Source: Aureisphaera galaxeae (GTDB lineage: Bacteria > Bacteroidota > Bacteroidia > Flavobacteriales > Flavobacteriaceae). From it: a stretch of 64,000 nt of DNA. Positions within the stretch are counted from its first letter, which is position 1, and every line of letters begins with the position of its first letter. The notes beneath the pieces are model-generated. The model was not told where the DNA came from. It made no database searches and was given only the letters and a program-made list of their open reading frames with translations. Shown here one piece after another: positions 8,875 through 18,352 of the stretch. The stretch spans positions 186,001-250,000 of the forward strand of contig NZ_JAQQTF010000018.1 in assembly GCF_028561275.1 (NCBI RefSeq), in the 5' to 3' direction. Made by a program: the position numbers and the translations under genes.

Positions 8875-10623
8875 ATGTATAGAACACACAATAACGGCGA
8901 ACTTCGTTCCGAACATATAAATGAGACAGTTACACTGTCCGGTTGGGTCCAAAAAACAAGAAATAAAGGGTTCATGATCTGGGTAGATCTAAGGGACCGT
9001 TATGGCATTACCCAATTGATATTCGATGAGGAAAGAACCACCCAAGAGGTGATGAAAATAGCCTCAGAATTGGGAAGGGAATTTGTGATACAAGTGACCG
9101 GAAAAGTCATAGAAAGGGAGTCTAAAAACCCAAATATGCCTACGGGTGACATCGAAATTTTGGTCTCTGAGCTCATTTTATTGAACGAATCCCTTACACC
9201 TCCCTTCACAATTGAAGACGAAACCGATGGTGGAGAAGACGTAAGAATGAAGTACCGTTATCTGGATATTCGCAGAAATCCAGTGCGCGAAAACCTCGTT
9301 TTTAGACATACCGTGACCATGGCGGTGCGCAACTATCTTTCTGGAAAGAATTTCGTGGAAGTTGAGACGCCTTACCTCATTAAGTCTACTCCCGAAGGAG
9401 CCCGTGACTTTGTGGTGCCAAGTAGAATGAACGAAGGACAGTTCTATGCACTTCCACAATCTCCACAAACCTTTAAGCAACTCTTGATGGTTGGGGGAAT
9501 GGATCGCTATTTCCAGATTGTAAAGTGTTTCCGCGATGAAGACCTAAGAGCAGACAGACAACCGGAGTTTACCCAGATTGACTGCGAAATGGCCTTTGTA
9601 GAGCAAGAGGATATCCTACAAACCTTCGAAGGGCTTACACGCCACCTCCTAAAAGAGATAAAAGGAGTGGAAATAGGTGAATTCCCAAGAATGACCTATG
9701 ACGATGCCATGCGTACCTATGGAAATGACAAACCGGATATCCGATTTGGAATGAAATTCGGCGAACTCAATGAAGTGGCGCAGCACAGAAATTTCAATGT
9801 ATTCAACGCTGCTGAATTAGTCGTAGGAATCGCGGTTCCCGGTGCCAATAGTTTTACCCGTAAAGAAATCGACAAATTGATCGATTGGGTAAAACGCCCG
9901 CAGATTGGTGCCTTAGGAATGGTTTACTGTAGATGCAACGAAGATGGCACGTATAAATCTTCTGTAGACAAATTCTACGATCAGGAAGATCTTGCCCGTT
10001 GGGCGGAAGCAACAGGAGCACAGCCAGGAGATTTAATCTGTGTGCTTTCTGGAGACACCAACAAAGTACGAGCACAACTAAGTGCCTTACGTATGGAATT
10101 GGCAGAACGATTGGGACTTCGGAAACCTGATGAATTTGCTCCCCTATGGGTAGTAGATTTCCCATTATTGGAATGGGACGAGGAAACCGAACGATTCCAT
10201 GCCATGCACCACCCGTTTACTTCGCCAAAACCGGGACAGATGGAATTGCTAAGAACCCAGCCCGGCGATGTAAAGGCCAATGCGTATGACTTGGTTTTAA
10301 ACGGAAATGAAATTGGAGGAGGTTCCATTCGTATTCACGATAAGGAAATACAAAGCAAAATGTTCGACTATTTAGGCTTTAGCGAAGAAGAGGCCAAAGC
10401 GCAATTTGGATTCCTTATGGATGCCTTCCAATATGGAGCGCCTCCCCATGGTGGAATTGCCTTCGGACTTGACCGACTGGTAGCTATTTTGGGCGGACAG
10501 GAAACCATCCGCGACTTTATAGCATTCCCTAAGAACAATGCAGGAAGGGATGTCATGATCGATGCCCCTGCTCCTATAGATGAAGCTCAATTACAAGAGC
10601 TCAACTTACAATTGAACTTATAA
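8875..10623 (+). CDS. aspS: aspartyl-tRNA synthetase
   Basis: This 582-residue class II synthetase charges tRNA-Asp in the cytoplasm. It shows the N-terminal OB-fold anticodon-binding domain ([11 protein letters not shown]). Class II motif 2 is [18 protein letters not shown] near residues 220-238, and motif 3 is [10 protein letters not shown] near residue 527. The region between motifs 2 and 3 has the length of the bacterial GAD insertion, so this is the bacterial-type enzyme. The length is normal. A small membrane-protein gene follows 10 nt downstream and may be co-transcribed. Confidence 0.98.
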   Translation: MYRTHNNGELRSEHINETVTLSGWVQKTRNKGFMIWVDLRDRYGITQLIFDEERTTQEVMKIASELGREFVIQVTGKVIERESKNPNMPTGDIEILVSELILLNESLTPPFTIEDETDGGEDVRMKYRYLDIRRNPVRENLVFRHTVTMAVRNYLSGKNFVEVETPYLIKSTPEGARDFVVPSRMNEGQFYALPQSPQTFKQLLMVGGMDRYFQIVKCFRDEDLRADRQPEFTQIDCEMAFVEQEDILQTFEGLTRHLLKEIKGVEIGEFPRMTYDDAMRTYGNDKPDIRFGMKFGELNEVAQHRNFNVFNAAELVVGIAVPGANSFTRKEIDKLIDWVKRPQIGALGMVYCRCNEDGTYKSSVDKFYDQEDLARWAEATGAQPGDLICVLSGDTNKVRAQLSALRMELAERLGLRKPDEFAPLWVVDFPLLEWDEETERFHAMHHPFTSPKPGQMELLRTQPGDVKANAYDLVLNGNEIGGGSIRIHDKEIQSKMFDYLGFSEEEAKAQFGFLMDAFQYGAPPHGGIAFGLDRLVAILGGQETIRDFIAFPKNNAGRDVMIDAPAPIDEAQLQELNLQLNL

Positions 10624-10633
10624 GAGGTAAGCC

Positions 10634-10879
10634 ATGCGAATATTCTTAATTATCATATTTGTAGGAATAGTCGCTACTCTTGGATATGGCTACTACATAA
10701 AACCTGAAGACTATAAAACAGGGGAGTTTTGCATCGGGATCTCCGTAGCCGCCCTGTTTTTTGTTTGGATGCCCCTATTTATCTACCATCGCTGGAAGGG
10801 TAAAAACGTTAAGGACTATATGCTTACGAAAGAAAACATCGAAAAAATGATGGATGAAGGTGACCAGAAAAAACTGTAA
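10634..10879 (+). CDS. small two-helix membrane protein, unknown function
   Basis: This 81-residue protein has two hydrophobic helices (about residues 2-20 and 33-52) joined by a short polar loop, and a charged lysine-rich C-terminal tail (~30 residues) predicted to be cytoplasmic. The start lies 10 nt after the aspS stop with a G-rich RBS-like GAGGTAAGCC just ahead, so it probably rides on the aspS transcript. I do not recognise a family that gives a function. Confidence 0.75.
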   Translation: MRIFLIIIFVGIVATLGYGYYIKPEDYKTGEFCIGISVAALFFVWMPLFIYHRWKGKNVKDYMLTKENIEKMMDEGDQKKL

Positions 10880-10974
10880 ATCAGCCACTTTTTTTAAAAT
10901 AGTGATATTTTCTTAACATTCGAAAATATAATTAGCGTACCTTTACTCATTATTATTAATTATTATTTTTTACG

Positions 10975-11172
10975 ATGGAAGGAACAGTAAAGTTTTTTAA
11001 CGAGTCCAAAGGGTATGGCTTTATCACCAACAACGAAACAGGAAAAGACATTTTTGTACACGTTACCGGTCTAAACGGAGAAGCTATAAACGAAGGCGAC
11101 AAAGTGGAGTATGAGGAAACAGAGGGGAGAAAAGGAATGGTCGCAACGAAAATCAGGGTAGTATACGAATAA
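10975..11172 (+). CDS. cold-shock domain protein (CspA family)
   Basis: This 65-residue single-domain nucleic-acid-binding protein acts as an RNA chaperone. Both RNA-binding motifs are present: RNP1 as K-G-Y-G-F-I-T and RNP2 as D-I-F-V-H-V-T. The length is normal for the family. Upstream is a -7-like TACCTTTA at 10938-10945 and a very A/T-rich leader. A terminator follows at 11196-11222. Whether this copy is cold-induced cannot be read from sequence. Confidence 0.96.
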   Translation: MEGTVKFFNESKGYGFITNNETGKDIFVHVTGLNGEAINEGDKVEYEETEGRKGMVATKIRVVYE

Positions 11173-11195
11173 GATATAATACGCTTGCCAGACTC

Positions 11196-11222
11196 AAAGC
11201 CCGCTCTCAAAGCGGGTTTTTT
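11196..11222. terminator. terminator between the csp gene and tadA
   Basis: The stem CCCGCT/AGCGGG has a 5-nt loop, a six-T run on the plus strand and an A run on the other side. It lies between two convergent genes and probably serves both. Confidence 0.85.
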
Positions 11223-11670
11223 AGTTTAAATTCCTTTTTTCAACAAAAAAGCGTTTGAGCAATTGCGCTGCCTCTTCTTCCATAATACCTCCCATCATTT
11301 TGGTTTTGGGATGTAATTGCGTTCCCATAACGGTACAACCGCGTTGTTCATCCTTAGCTCCATATACTATTTTTGAAATCTGACTCCAATAAAGGGCTCC
11401 CGCACACATTTGACAGGGCTCTAACGTCACATAGAGGGTACAATCTATAAGATACTTTCCACCTATATAATTGGCAGCAGCAGTAATGGCTTGCATCTCG
11501 GCATGGGCAGTGACATCGTTTAAGGTTTCGGTAAGATTATGGGCCCTTGCAATAATCTGATTGTTTACCACAATCACAGCTCCTACTGGAACTTCCCCTT
11601 TTTCGAAAGCAGCCTCAGCTTCTTGTAAGGCGCGTTTCATAAAATATGCGTCATCGTACGGTTGAATCAT
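11221..11670 (-). CDS. tadA: tRNA adenosine(34) deaminase / nucleoside deaminase
   Basis: This ~149-residue zinc deaminase converts A34 to inosine in the tRNA-Arg anticodon. The zinc and catalytic motifs are intact: H-A-E at H-A-E-M-Q-A-I and P-C-x-x-C at E-P-C-Q-M-C-A-G-A. The TadA-type spacing and A-L-x-E-A-x-x-A-x-x-x-G-E-V-P-V-G-A-V opening favour TadA over guanine or cytosine deaminases. The ATG at 11670 begins the conserved part. A perfect -7 box sits only 5 nt before it, so the mRNA is probably leaderless and the upstream ATG at 11712 is not used. Confidence 0.93.
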   Translation of the reverse strand: MIQPYDDAYFMKRALQEAEAAFEKGEVPVGAVIVVNNQIIARAHNLTETLNDVTAHAEMQAITAAANYIGGKYLIDCTLYVTLEPCQMCAGALYWSQISKIVYGAKDEQRGCTVMGTQLHPKTKMMGGIMEEEAAQLLKRFFVEKRNLN

Positions 11671-11675
11671 GCCAG

Positions 11676-11683
11676 CAAAGGTA
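11676..11683 (-). promoter_or_regulatory. -7 box of tadA, predicting a leaderless mRNA
   Basis: On the minus strand this reads TACCTTTG, a perfect TAnnTTTG, ending 5 nt before the chosen ATG. Initiation a few bases downstream would fall at or next to the start codon. Confidence 0.65.
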
Positions 11684-11744
11684 CAAATAATGTATACTGA
11701 AAAGTTGGGCATTAAAATTGATGCCCCATATCAAAAGGATCAAA

Positions 11745-12245
11745 ATGCGACCATCACTACTTTTCATTTTACTTACTTTCTACAACCTCGCCTTTTCTCA
11801 ATCTTCTGAAATAGCCCAACAAGGAAAAGACGAAAAAGAGAAAGCCACCATCATTGCATGTGGGCCCTGGAATCCAATGCCGCCACAAGAACCGTATAAC
11901 ATCTACCAGATAGATTCCCTACCCTATTTTAAACACAAACCGCTCCGCTCCAACGATCCCGAAGAATTGCAACTTCAAATCAAGGAATTCATAACCACAA
12001 ACTTCGACACCTCCATTTTCAACAGCACAAAGTTCTATGGTCGCCAACGAATCATTGTTCGTTTCGTCATTGAAAAAACGGGGGAAGTATCCCAAATCCA
12101 AATTCGGGCTCAGTACGATGAAATCGAACACTATACATTGGAAATCATCAACTGCCTCCCAAAATTCGTTCCCGGAAAACTAAAAAATGAAGCAGTAAGT
12201 GTTATTTACCCGCTACCCATTTTATTTAATCCGGAGCCAAATTGA
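11745..12245 (+). CDS. secreted protein with TonB C-terminal-like domain
   Basis: This ~166-residue protein has a cleavable signal peptide (M-R-P-S-L-L-F-I-L-L to A-F-S-Q). Its C-terminal region (about 100-160) follows the TonB-C pattern: V-R-F-V-I-E-K-T-G-E-V, a P-K-F-V-P-G-K segment and a final P-L-P-I-L-F strand. It lacks the N-terminal membrane anchor and proline-rich linker of a working TonB, so energy transduction is doubtful. Small periplasmic TonB-C-domain proteins of this kind are common in Flavobacteriia and have no assigned role. The ATG at 11745 is preferred over 11718 because AAAAGGATCAAA precedes it and the signal peptide begins there. Confidence 0.75.
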   Translation: MRPSLLFILLTFYNLAFSQSSEIAQQGKDEKEKATIIACGPWNPMPPQEPYNIYQIDSLPYFKHKPLRSNDPEELQLQIKEFITTNFDTSIFNSTKFYGRQRIIVRFVIEKTGEVSQIQIRAQYDEIEHYTLEIINCLPKFVPGKLKNEAVSVIYPLPILFNPEPN

Positions 12246-12267
12246 AGCAACAAATTGGCAATAGCTG

Positions 12268-12275
12268 TATCTTTG
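12268..12275 (+). promoter_or_regulatory. -7 box of dxs, predicting a leaderless mRNA
   Basis: TATCTTTG is a perfect TAnnTTTG, 4 nt before the GTG start of dxs. A TTG at 12242-12244 lies 23 nt upstream and could serve as the -33 element. Confidence 0.6.
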
Positions 12276-12279
12276 ATAC

Positions 12280-14058
12280 GTGAAAGACAACCTACTTTCT
12301 AGAATCCATCTCCCGGAAGATCTTCGAAGCCTAAATCGCAAAGACCTTCCCCAGCTCGCACAGGAGCTCAGGGAGTTTATTATCAATATCGTAGCTGTAA
12401 AAGAGGGGCATTTGGGTGCTAGTTTGGGCGTGGTTGAACTTACCATAGCCTTACACTACATTTTTAACACCCCGGAAGACTTATTGGTGTGGGATGTAGG
12501 TCATCAAGCCTATGGCCATAAAATTCTAACGGGAAGAAAGGACGTTTTTCACACGAATCGCCAATTGGGAGGCATTAGCGGATTCCCAAAACGGGCCGAA
12601 AGTCCCTATGACACTTTTGGAGTCGGTCATAGCAGCACAGCCATATCGGCCACGCTGGGAATGGCGATAGCCGCCCAACTGCAGGGAAATACAAAACGGC
12701 AACATATTGCGGTGGTAGGTGATGCCTCTATTGCGAGCGGAATGGCTTTCGAGGCATTAAATCATGCTGGGGTTACCCGAACCAATCTTTTGGTCATCCT
12801 TAATGACAATGCGATAGGTATCGACCCCAGCGTAGGAGCCCTTAAGGATTATCTTACCAAAGTAACCTTAGACAATGCACCGGATAGCGACAACATCTTC
12901 GAGGCGTTGAATTTCAATTATTCCGGTCCCGTAGACGGTCACAATCTAGAGCAATTACTTTCCGAACTGGAACGCCTAAAGCATGTCGACGGCCCCAAAC
13001 TACTGCACGTTATCACGAAAAAAGGGAAAGGACTACGACAAGCCGAAGAAGACCAAGTGAAATATCATGCGCCCGGTAAATTCGATGCTAAAACTGGGGA
13101 TCTCATTCCTAAATCGAGCAACGGTTTACCGCCGAAGTTTCAGGATGTTTTCGGTAAGACGATCGTTGAATTGGCTTCACAAAACGAAAAGATTATGGGG
13201 ATTACTCCTGCCATGCCCACAGGAAGTTCCTTAAAATATATGATGGAAGCGTTTCCGGATCGGGCATTCGATGTAGGGATTGCAGAACAACATGCCGTTA
13301 CCCTAGCAGCTGGATTGGCGACACAGGGAATGATCGTCTACTGTAATATCTATTCAACTTTTTTACAGCGCGCCTACGATCAAGTGATTCACGATGTTTG
13401 CTTGCAAAACCTCCCGGTTGTTTTCTGTTTGGATCGAGCCGGATTGGTGGGTGAAGACGGAGCCACACATCATGGGATTTTCGATTTGGCCTATCTAAGG
13501 TGCATTCCCAACCTTACCATTTGTGCTCCTAGAAATGCCGTAGAACTACGAAATATTCTGTATACCGTACAGTTGGGAATTAACCAACCCATCGCCATAC
13601 GCTATCCTAGGGGAAGGGGTAAAATCGTGGATTGGAAACAAGAGTTTTCCCCATTGGAACTAGGAAAAGGCGAGCTACTAAAAGGCGGAAGCGACATCGC
13701 CCTATTATCCCTAGGATTCATTGCAAATAATGCAACCGAAGCCATTGAAGCATTGAACCCTGCCGTTCAGGATTCCGTTTCCCATTACGACATGCGCTTT
13801 TTAAAGCCTTTGGACGAATCCTTATTGCACAGCATTTTCGAATCGCATGCTACGATTGTCACTTTGGAGGACGGCGTAGCCGCTGGAGGGTTTGGGTCGG
13901 CCATAGCCGAATTTGCTGCTAAGAACGGCTATAAAAACACCTTGGAAATTGTAGGGTTACCAGACAGCTTTCCAGAACATGGTTCCATACAACAATTGCA
14001 AGACCTTACCAGGATATCTTCAGAACACATCCTTTCAACCCTAAAAAAGTACCTATAA
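12280..14058 (+). CDS. dxs: 1-deoxy-D-xylulose-5-phosphate synthase
   Basis: This 592-residue thiamine-diphosphate enzyme condenses pyruvate and glyceraldehyde 3-phosphate, the first step of the MEP isoprenoid pathway. Visible motifs are W-D-V-G-H-Q-A-Y-G-H-K, the TPP-binding region G-D-A-S-I-A-S-G-M-A-F-E-A-L-N ending at N-D-N, and the transketolase-like centre with F-D-V-G-I-A-E-Q-H-A. The TPP motif reads GDA where most bacteria have GDG, and the protein is shorter than the usual ~620-640. Both features fit the short Dxs form of Bacteroidota. The start is GTG with the promoter directly ahead. Confidence 0.96.
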   Translation: MKDNLLSRIHLPEDLRSLNRKDLPQLAQELREFIINIVAVKEGHLGASLGVVELTIALHYIFNTPEDLLVWDVGHQAYGHKILTGRKDVFHTNRQLGGISGFPKRAESPYDTFGVGHSSTAISATLGMAIAAQLQGNTKRQHIAVVGDASIASGMAFEALNHAGVTRTNLLVILNDNAIGIDPSVGALKDYLTKVTLDNAPDSDNIFEALNFNYSGPVDGHNLEQLLSELERLKHVDGPKLLHVITKKGKGLRQAEEDQVKYHAPGKFDAKTGDLIPKSSNGLPPKFQDVFGKTIVELASQNEKIMGITPAMPTGSSLKYMMEAFPDRAFDVGIAEQHAVTLAAGLATQGMIVYCNIYSTFLQRAYDQVIHDVCLQNLPVVFCLDRAGLVGEDGATHHGIFDLAYLRCIPNLTICAPRNAVELRNILYTVQLGINQPIAIRYPRGRGKIVDWKQEFSPLELGKGELLKGGSDIALLSLGFIANNATEAIEALNPAVQDSVSHYDMRFLKPLDESLLHSIFESHATIVTLEDGVAAGGFGSAIAEFAAKNGYKNTLEIVGLPDSFPEHGSIQQLQDLTRISSEHILSTLKKYL

Positions 14059-14088
14059 AAAAAGGCCTCTCTTTCGAAAGGCCTTTTC
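14058..14088. terminator. bidirectional terminator between dxs and the M36 peptidase gene
   Basis: Perfect arms AAAAGGCCT/AGGCCTTTT flank a 10-nt loop, with A and T runs on both sides, between convergent genes. Confidence 0.88.
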
Positions 14089-14108
14089 TATTTATTCGTT
14101 TATAACGA

Positions 14109-16721
14109 TTATCTGATAATCAACTTTGAAGTGTGGGAGTAGTTACCACCATCAATCTTAATTATATAGATACCCGTATTCAAATTCGTAGCATCGATGG
14201 AAGCTCTGTTTCCTAACTCAAGATCTTGAGAGAATACTTTTCTTCCATTCATATCGAAGATAGACACTTTAGTAGTACCTAAGCTTACGATAGAGCTAAT
14301 ATTGATCTCACCATTGGATGGGTTCGGAGCGATGTTAAAGTTATTGTCGAAGTTGTTATCTCCTAAACCTCCAGTACACTCAGAAGGCAAGTCGAATGCC
14401 TCAGTTCCGTCTACAACCGAACCGGCACTTCCTTGATCTGCACTGGCTCCTAATCCACGATTAGCGAAAACCTCCCAGATTAAACACTGGTTAGCACCCG
14501 CATTGGCCAATTGGTCTGCCTGAAGAATTGCATCACGTCCGTCTACGAAACCTGGGCTACATACCTGTAGTTTCATTCCGTCCATTACCAATTGGAAGGC
14601 GATATTGTTACCTCCAGTTCCATTATAAATATCTGGATCGAATCCATACTGATCTACAAATGCCCATGTCATATCCCATAGCATGGTTGCCCACACATAT
14701 CCTACACCGTGAGGAATGGACAATCCGCCAATGTCTCCATAGGTAGCACCGTTTATAGCCATATCTGTACTATAAGCCGTTGGACGAATACCAGCAGGGT
14801 TTTGAGAAGCGTAGGATGCTAGACCTCTAATGTCCGCACCTGTATCACCAGTTTGCATAGTCATTACCAATGCAAGGTAGTCACTCCATCCTTCACCCAT
14901 TTGCTCAGTGTTGTTCAAACAGCTTACGTTAACAGGACCTCCTGTGAAACGGTTGGAAACACCGTGCGCATATTCGTGAATAATGATTTCGTTATCTAGG
15001 TCACCATCAACAAATCCTCCAACGTTGGTTCCGTCGATAGTACCGTTTAATGGCCCATTAGCGTTAATGTCTGCAATAATTGCATCTCCAACAGCTTCAG
15101 GTACCAAGAAAGCAGGAATGGTTACAGAACCACCATCAGCACCAGGTGCCATTTCGAAAGGATACACAGCTCCACCATCGGTAGGGATATACTTAACAAT
15201 TACGGCAATAGCTCCTGCGTTTTGAGCATTAAGAGCCTTCGTACCAAACTCACAGGATCCTCTATTCAAGATAGCAATCTTTCCGTTTAAGTCAGTTCCG
15301 TTTGTAATCACATCACAAGCATCATTAGGGTCTGAAGAAGTTCCACCACTATCGTCATCGATAACAACAACGATATCTTCAGTTAATGGTGGTACTGGGA
15401 TCGGCGCACCGAATCCAGCAGCTACACCTTCGTGTGGCCCCGTTAGCGGTCCTTCGTTAATAGTAAGGATATCTCCTGTAATAAGTGCATTCCAAAGGAA
15501 CATCGTCATTCTTGGGTTAGCACCATCTGGAGGAGTACCGAAAGTTGCATTGTTGAATCCAGATCCATCTTGCGCATCTGCATTTACAGAGTCACTTCCA
15601 TTTCCTGGGTTCCCGTAGTTATCTTCTTGGAAGTTACCATTCTCTTCGTCGAATCCGTAGTGATATGTAACATCATGACAAACGTTATTCCAGTAGAACA
15701 AGTTAGTGATAGCTGCAGATTGGAAATCTACTGGCTGTGCTGGAAGGTTGTAATCGAAATCGAAGATCAAGGAAGCGCCTCCATCGGGAGCGAATCCTGT
15801 ACCGTCGTTACCGTCGGCATCTTCCTGAGCCCAAACGTTGTTTCCTCTTGTAATAGTAAACTCAGCTCCGTCAACACCATCGGTATCATGCCATCCGAAA
15901 GGAGAAGCCGTAGCATCGTCTGGATCCGCCACCAATTCTCCATTGGTAGATCCGTGGTTGTCTGGGTTTCTGAATGGAATTGGGAACACTCGGTATTCTC
16001 CTACATCAGCAACCTCTAGATCCATTTGTGGAGCAGCGTTTTTCTTAAATAGGATGCTTTCTACAGGAGCCTCACCAGAATGTGAGTGCTCACCTGGACC
16101 GAAATCACAACTTACCACCAAATCCATAGTTTCTAACAACTGTCCGGTAATAGCGTCTACACGAACATTGTAGTAATGACTAGAATCTAACAGGTAAATA
16201 CTTAAATCCCAAGCTAAACGTACGGTATTGTTCTCCAGCGGTTGATACACCAAAGTAACGGGGATTTCCAGAGAAGAGATTCCTCCACCAGAATACAAAT
16301 ACTTGTTTCCTTCAACATTCAGCAACTCCAATGAAGTAGGAGTGCTTAACGACAATTGAGATACGGCACTGTTAATTGCAGCCTCAGGATCCAATGAAGG
16401 ACTTGTCGTGTTAACCTTGCTTGCAAGATTTGCTACAAAAGACGGAGTGGCAGCATATACCACTTGTCCGTTTCGTACTGCAAAACTAGAAGTGGAATTG
16501 AATACATCGATCCCGCCATACTGCTGGTTAGCATATACATTTTCTAGATTCATGCTTTTGGATGTACCGTGGGACAGAATCGATACCGCTTCCACGTCTT
16601 GTGCTGTCAATCCATAAGCGGCACGATTGCTGCTCATGTAAGACTCAATCACAGGCGCGTAGTCTTGAGCTCCTGCTATACCCACCGTAAGGAAGGCAAA
16701 CAGGTAAAGTAATTTTTTCAT
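14109..16721 (-). CDS. secreted M36 (fungalysin) metallopeptidase with PA and T9SS sorting domains
   Basis: This ~870-residue extracellular zinc protease has a signal peptide, a propeptide with FTP/PepSY-like strands (about 25-215), and a catalytic domain with H-E-Y-A-H near residue 580 and the third zinc ligand in E-G-W-S-D-Y near 610. A protease-associated (PA) domain is inserted around 450-560, before the active site (I-A-I-L-N-R-G-S-C-E-F and A-G-A-I-A-V-I-V). A C-terminal type A sorting domain follows (I-A-P-N-P-S-N-G, ending K-L-I-I-R). It is therefore exported by T9SS and attached to or released from the surface, probably to digest environmental protein. The start at 16721 opens the signal peptide. 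The ATG at 16745 adds 8 residues. Confidence 0.94.
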   Translation of the reverse strand: MKKLLYLFAFLTVGIAGAQDYAPVIESYMSSNRAAYGLTAQDVEAVSILSHGTSKSMNLENVYANQQYGGIDVFNSTSSFAVRNGQVVYAATPSFVANLASKVNTTSPSLDPEAAINSAVSQLSLSTPTSLELLNVEGNKYLYSGGGISSLEIPVTLVYQPLENNTVRLAWDLSIYLLDSSHYYNVRVDAITGQLLETMDLVVSCDFGPGEHSHSGEAPVESILFKKNAAPQMDLEVADVGEYRVFPIPFRNPDNHGSTNGELVADPDDATASPFGWHDTDGVDGAEFTITRGNNVWAQEDADGNDGTGFAPDGGASLIFDFDYNLPAQPVDFQSAAITNLFYWNNVCHDVTYHYGFDEENGNFQEDNYGNPGNGSDSVNADAQDGSGFNNATFGTPPDGANPRMTMFLWNALITGDILTINEGPLTGPHEGVAAGFGAPIPVPPLTEDIVVVIDDDSGGTSSDPNDACDVITNGTDLNGKIAILNRGSCEFGTKALNAQNAGAIAVIVKYIPTDGGAVYPFEMAPGADGGSVTIPAFLVPEAVGDAIIADINANGPLNGTIDGTNVGGFVDGDLDNEIIIHEYAHGVSNRFTGGPVNVSCLNNTEQMGEGWSDYLALVMTMQTGDTGADIRGLASYASQNPAGIRPTAYSTDMAINGATYGDIGGLSIPHGVGYVWATMLWDMTWAFVDQYGFDPDIYNGTGGNNIAFQLVMDGMKLQVCSPGFVDGRDAILQADQLANAGANQCLIWEVFANRGLGASADQGSAGSVVDGTEAFDLPSECTGGLGDNNFDNNFNIAPNPSNGEINISSIVSLGTTKVSIFDMNGRKVFSQDLELGNRASIDATNLNTGIYIIKIDGGNYSHTSKLIIR

Positions 16722-16846
16722 AGTCTTTAAGTTTATGATGAACAATTAATTAAGATTGCTTTTTACCTAAGAAAAAAAGGGATTAGGCAAAAAGTTTATA
16801 AATATACTACCTTATTTTAATAAAGGTCGTGTATCCATTGAAAATA

Positions 16847-18178
16847 TTACAATTTCCCGCCTATTTTATTGAAAATCTGTAAAGATTTTCCATCGGTCAA
16901 TTGGGAGATAAAAGAGCACACTTTCATGTTATACATATAGGTATCGTCGGTCGGTTGCCAATCCATACCTGTGCTCTTCAAAATGAGATCGTCGTAATGC
17001 CTGTGATTTCCGTTCTTTTTGTTTTCAAAAGCCGTCGTAAAGGCATCCAATAGCGAAGAAAGAATATGATAGCCAGCAATCTCCTTATCGATCACCTCGG
17101 CACTCTGATATATCTTTTCAATCGAAATTTTAAGGATATCGCTTATCTGAGCTTGATACTGACTTTTATCCAACAATGCGTGGGAAAATTCCCCTTTTAG
17201 GATGGCCTCCTCATTTTCCAGAAAGATGGAAACCGCCTCTTGTATTAAGGTGCTAATAGCCAAAGAACGTAGATATGCCAAGCGATCACTGGCACGCTCC
17301 AATTTGTTGTACTTGTCTCGGTTAATGGTATCCTTCACCAATTTTATGAGATACTCCAATGCGAACTCCTCTTCAATCAAACCAAGATTGATTCCATCTT
17401 CAAAATCGATAATGGTGTAGCAGATATCGTCGGCTGCCTCTACCAAAAAAGTTAAGGGATGACGCGCATAACGATTCTGCCCATGGGAAATAAGGCCGAG
17501 TTCTTCGGCTACTTCTTTAAAGAAAGGTACTTCGCTTTGAAACACCCCATATTTTTTGTCCGCGATATGCTTCGTGGGCTTTTTAGGCAGGGATTCCTTG
17601 GGGTACTTCATGAAGGCTCCCAAAGTAGCATAGCTTAATCGCAATCCTCCATCAACACCGTGCTTGCTTTCAGTAAGGATTTTAAACCCATTGGCATTCC
17701 CTTCAAAATCGACCAAATCCTGGTATTCCTTTTCTGAAAGTTGCTCTTTAAACCGTTGCCCTTTTCCATTCAGGAAATAGTCACCAATGGCTTTTTCCCC
17801 ACTATGCCCAAAGGGAGGATTCCCTATATCATGCGCCAAAGCCGCAGCGGCTACGATGGCACCAAAATCATTGAATCGATACCCATGGGTTTCACGTAAG
17901 TGCGGGTGACGTTCCAGTAGTTTTTTACCCACGGCCCTTCCCAAAGAGCGGCCTACTACCGAAACTTCCAAACTATGGGTAAGGCGGGTATGCACAAAGG
18001 AGGTTTTGGACATGGGGATGACCTGTGTTTTGTCCTGGAGGCTTCTAAAAGCAGAAGAAAAAATGACCCGGTCGTAATCTACTTCGAAACCCAATCGGGT
18101 TTCATCCTGTTCTATTCTAAGTCGTTTGTTGGTATCCCCTTGCCGGCGTAGCGAAAGGAGCTGCTCCCATTGCATCAT
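16847..18178 (-). CDS. dgt: deoxyguanosinetriphosphate triphosphohydrolase (dGTPase, HD superfamily)
   Basis: This ~443-residue cytoplasmic enzyme hydrolyses dGTP, or dNTPs more broadly, to the nucleoside and triphosphate. It shows the R-T-x-F-Q-T-type opening as S-S-A-F-R-S-L-Q-D-K-T-Q-V and the HD metal ligands as T-H-S-L-E-V and A-H-D-I-G-N-P-P-F-G-H-S-G-E. A third aspartate region is at V-E-A-A-D-D-I-C-Y. The length fits bacterial Dgt. The adjacent ATG codons at 18178 and 18175 precede the conserved W-E-Q-L-L-S start. Upstream codons to 18232 have no homologous look. The gene is divergent from the TonB receptor. Confidence 0.93.
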   Translation of the reverse strand: MMQWEQLLSLRRQGDTNKRLRIEQDETRLGFEVDYDRVIFSSAFRSLQDKTQVIPMSKTSFVHTRLTHSLEVSVVGRSLGRAVGKKLLERHPHLRETHGYRFNDFGAIVAAAALAHDIGNPPFGHSGEKAIGDYFLNGKGQRFKEQLSEKEYQDLVDFEGNANGFKILTESKHGVDGGLRLSYATLGAFMKYPKESLPKKPTKHIADKKYGVFQSEVPFFKEVAEELGLISHGQNRYARHPLTFLVEAADDICYTIIDFEDGINLGLIEEEFALEYLIKLVKDTINRDKYNKLERASDRLAYLRSLAISTLIQEAVSIFLENEEAILKGEFSHALLDKSQYQAQISDILKISIEKIYQSAEVIDKEIAGYHILSSLLDAFTTAFENKKNGNHRHYDDLILKSTGMDWQPTDDTYMYNMKVCSFISQLTDGKSLQIFNKIGGKL

Positions 18179-18252
18179 AGTGTTTTCGTTATGGACAGGC
18201 AAGATACGAGTTTTACCCTCTTTCGCCAGCACAATTTACAATGTTAAGGACT

Positions 18253-18270
18253 TAACAATTCCCTAACCTT
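18253..18270 (+). promoter_or_regulatory. Pho-box-like 11-bp direct repeat upstream of the TonB receptor
   Basis: TAACAAT (18253-18259) and TAACCTT (18264-18270) are spaced exactly 11 bp apart, the geometry of PhoB/PhoP sites. A TAATTTG -7-like element begins 17 bp further on. A palindrome GTTAAG-GA-CTTAAC at 18243-18256 overlaps the left half, so another regulator is possible. Confidence 0.35.
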
Positions 18271-18352
18271 GAAATGACCTAAGGATAATTTGTCGATAAC
18301 ACAGTCTTTACACTGTCTAAGTTTCTTTGCAGCGAGAAATTTAAATATTCAA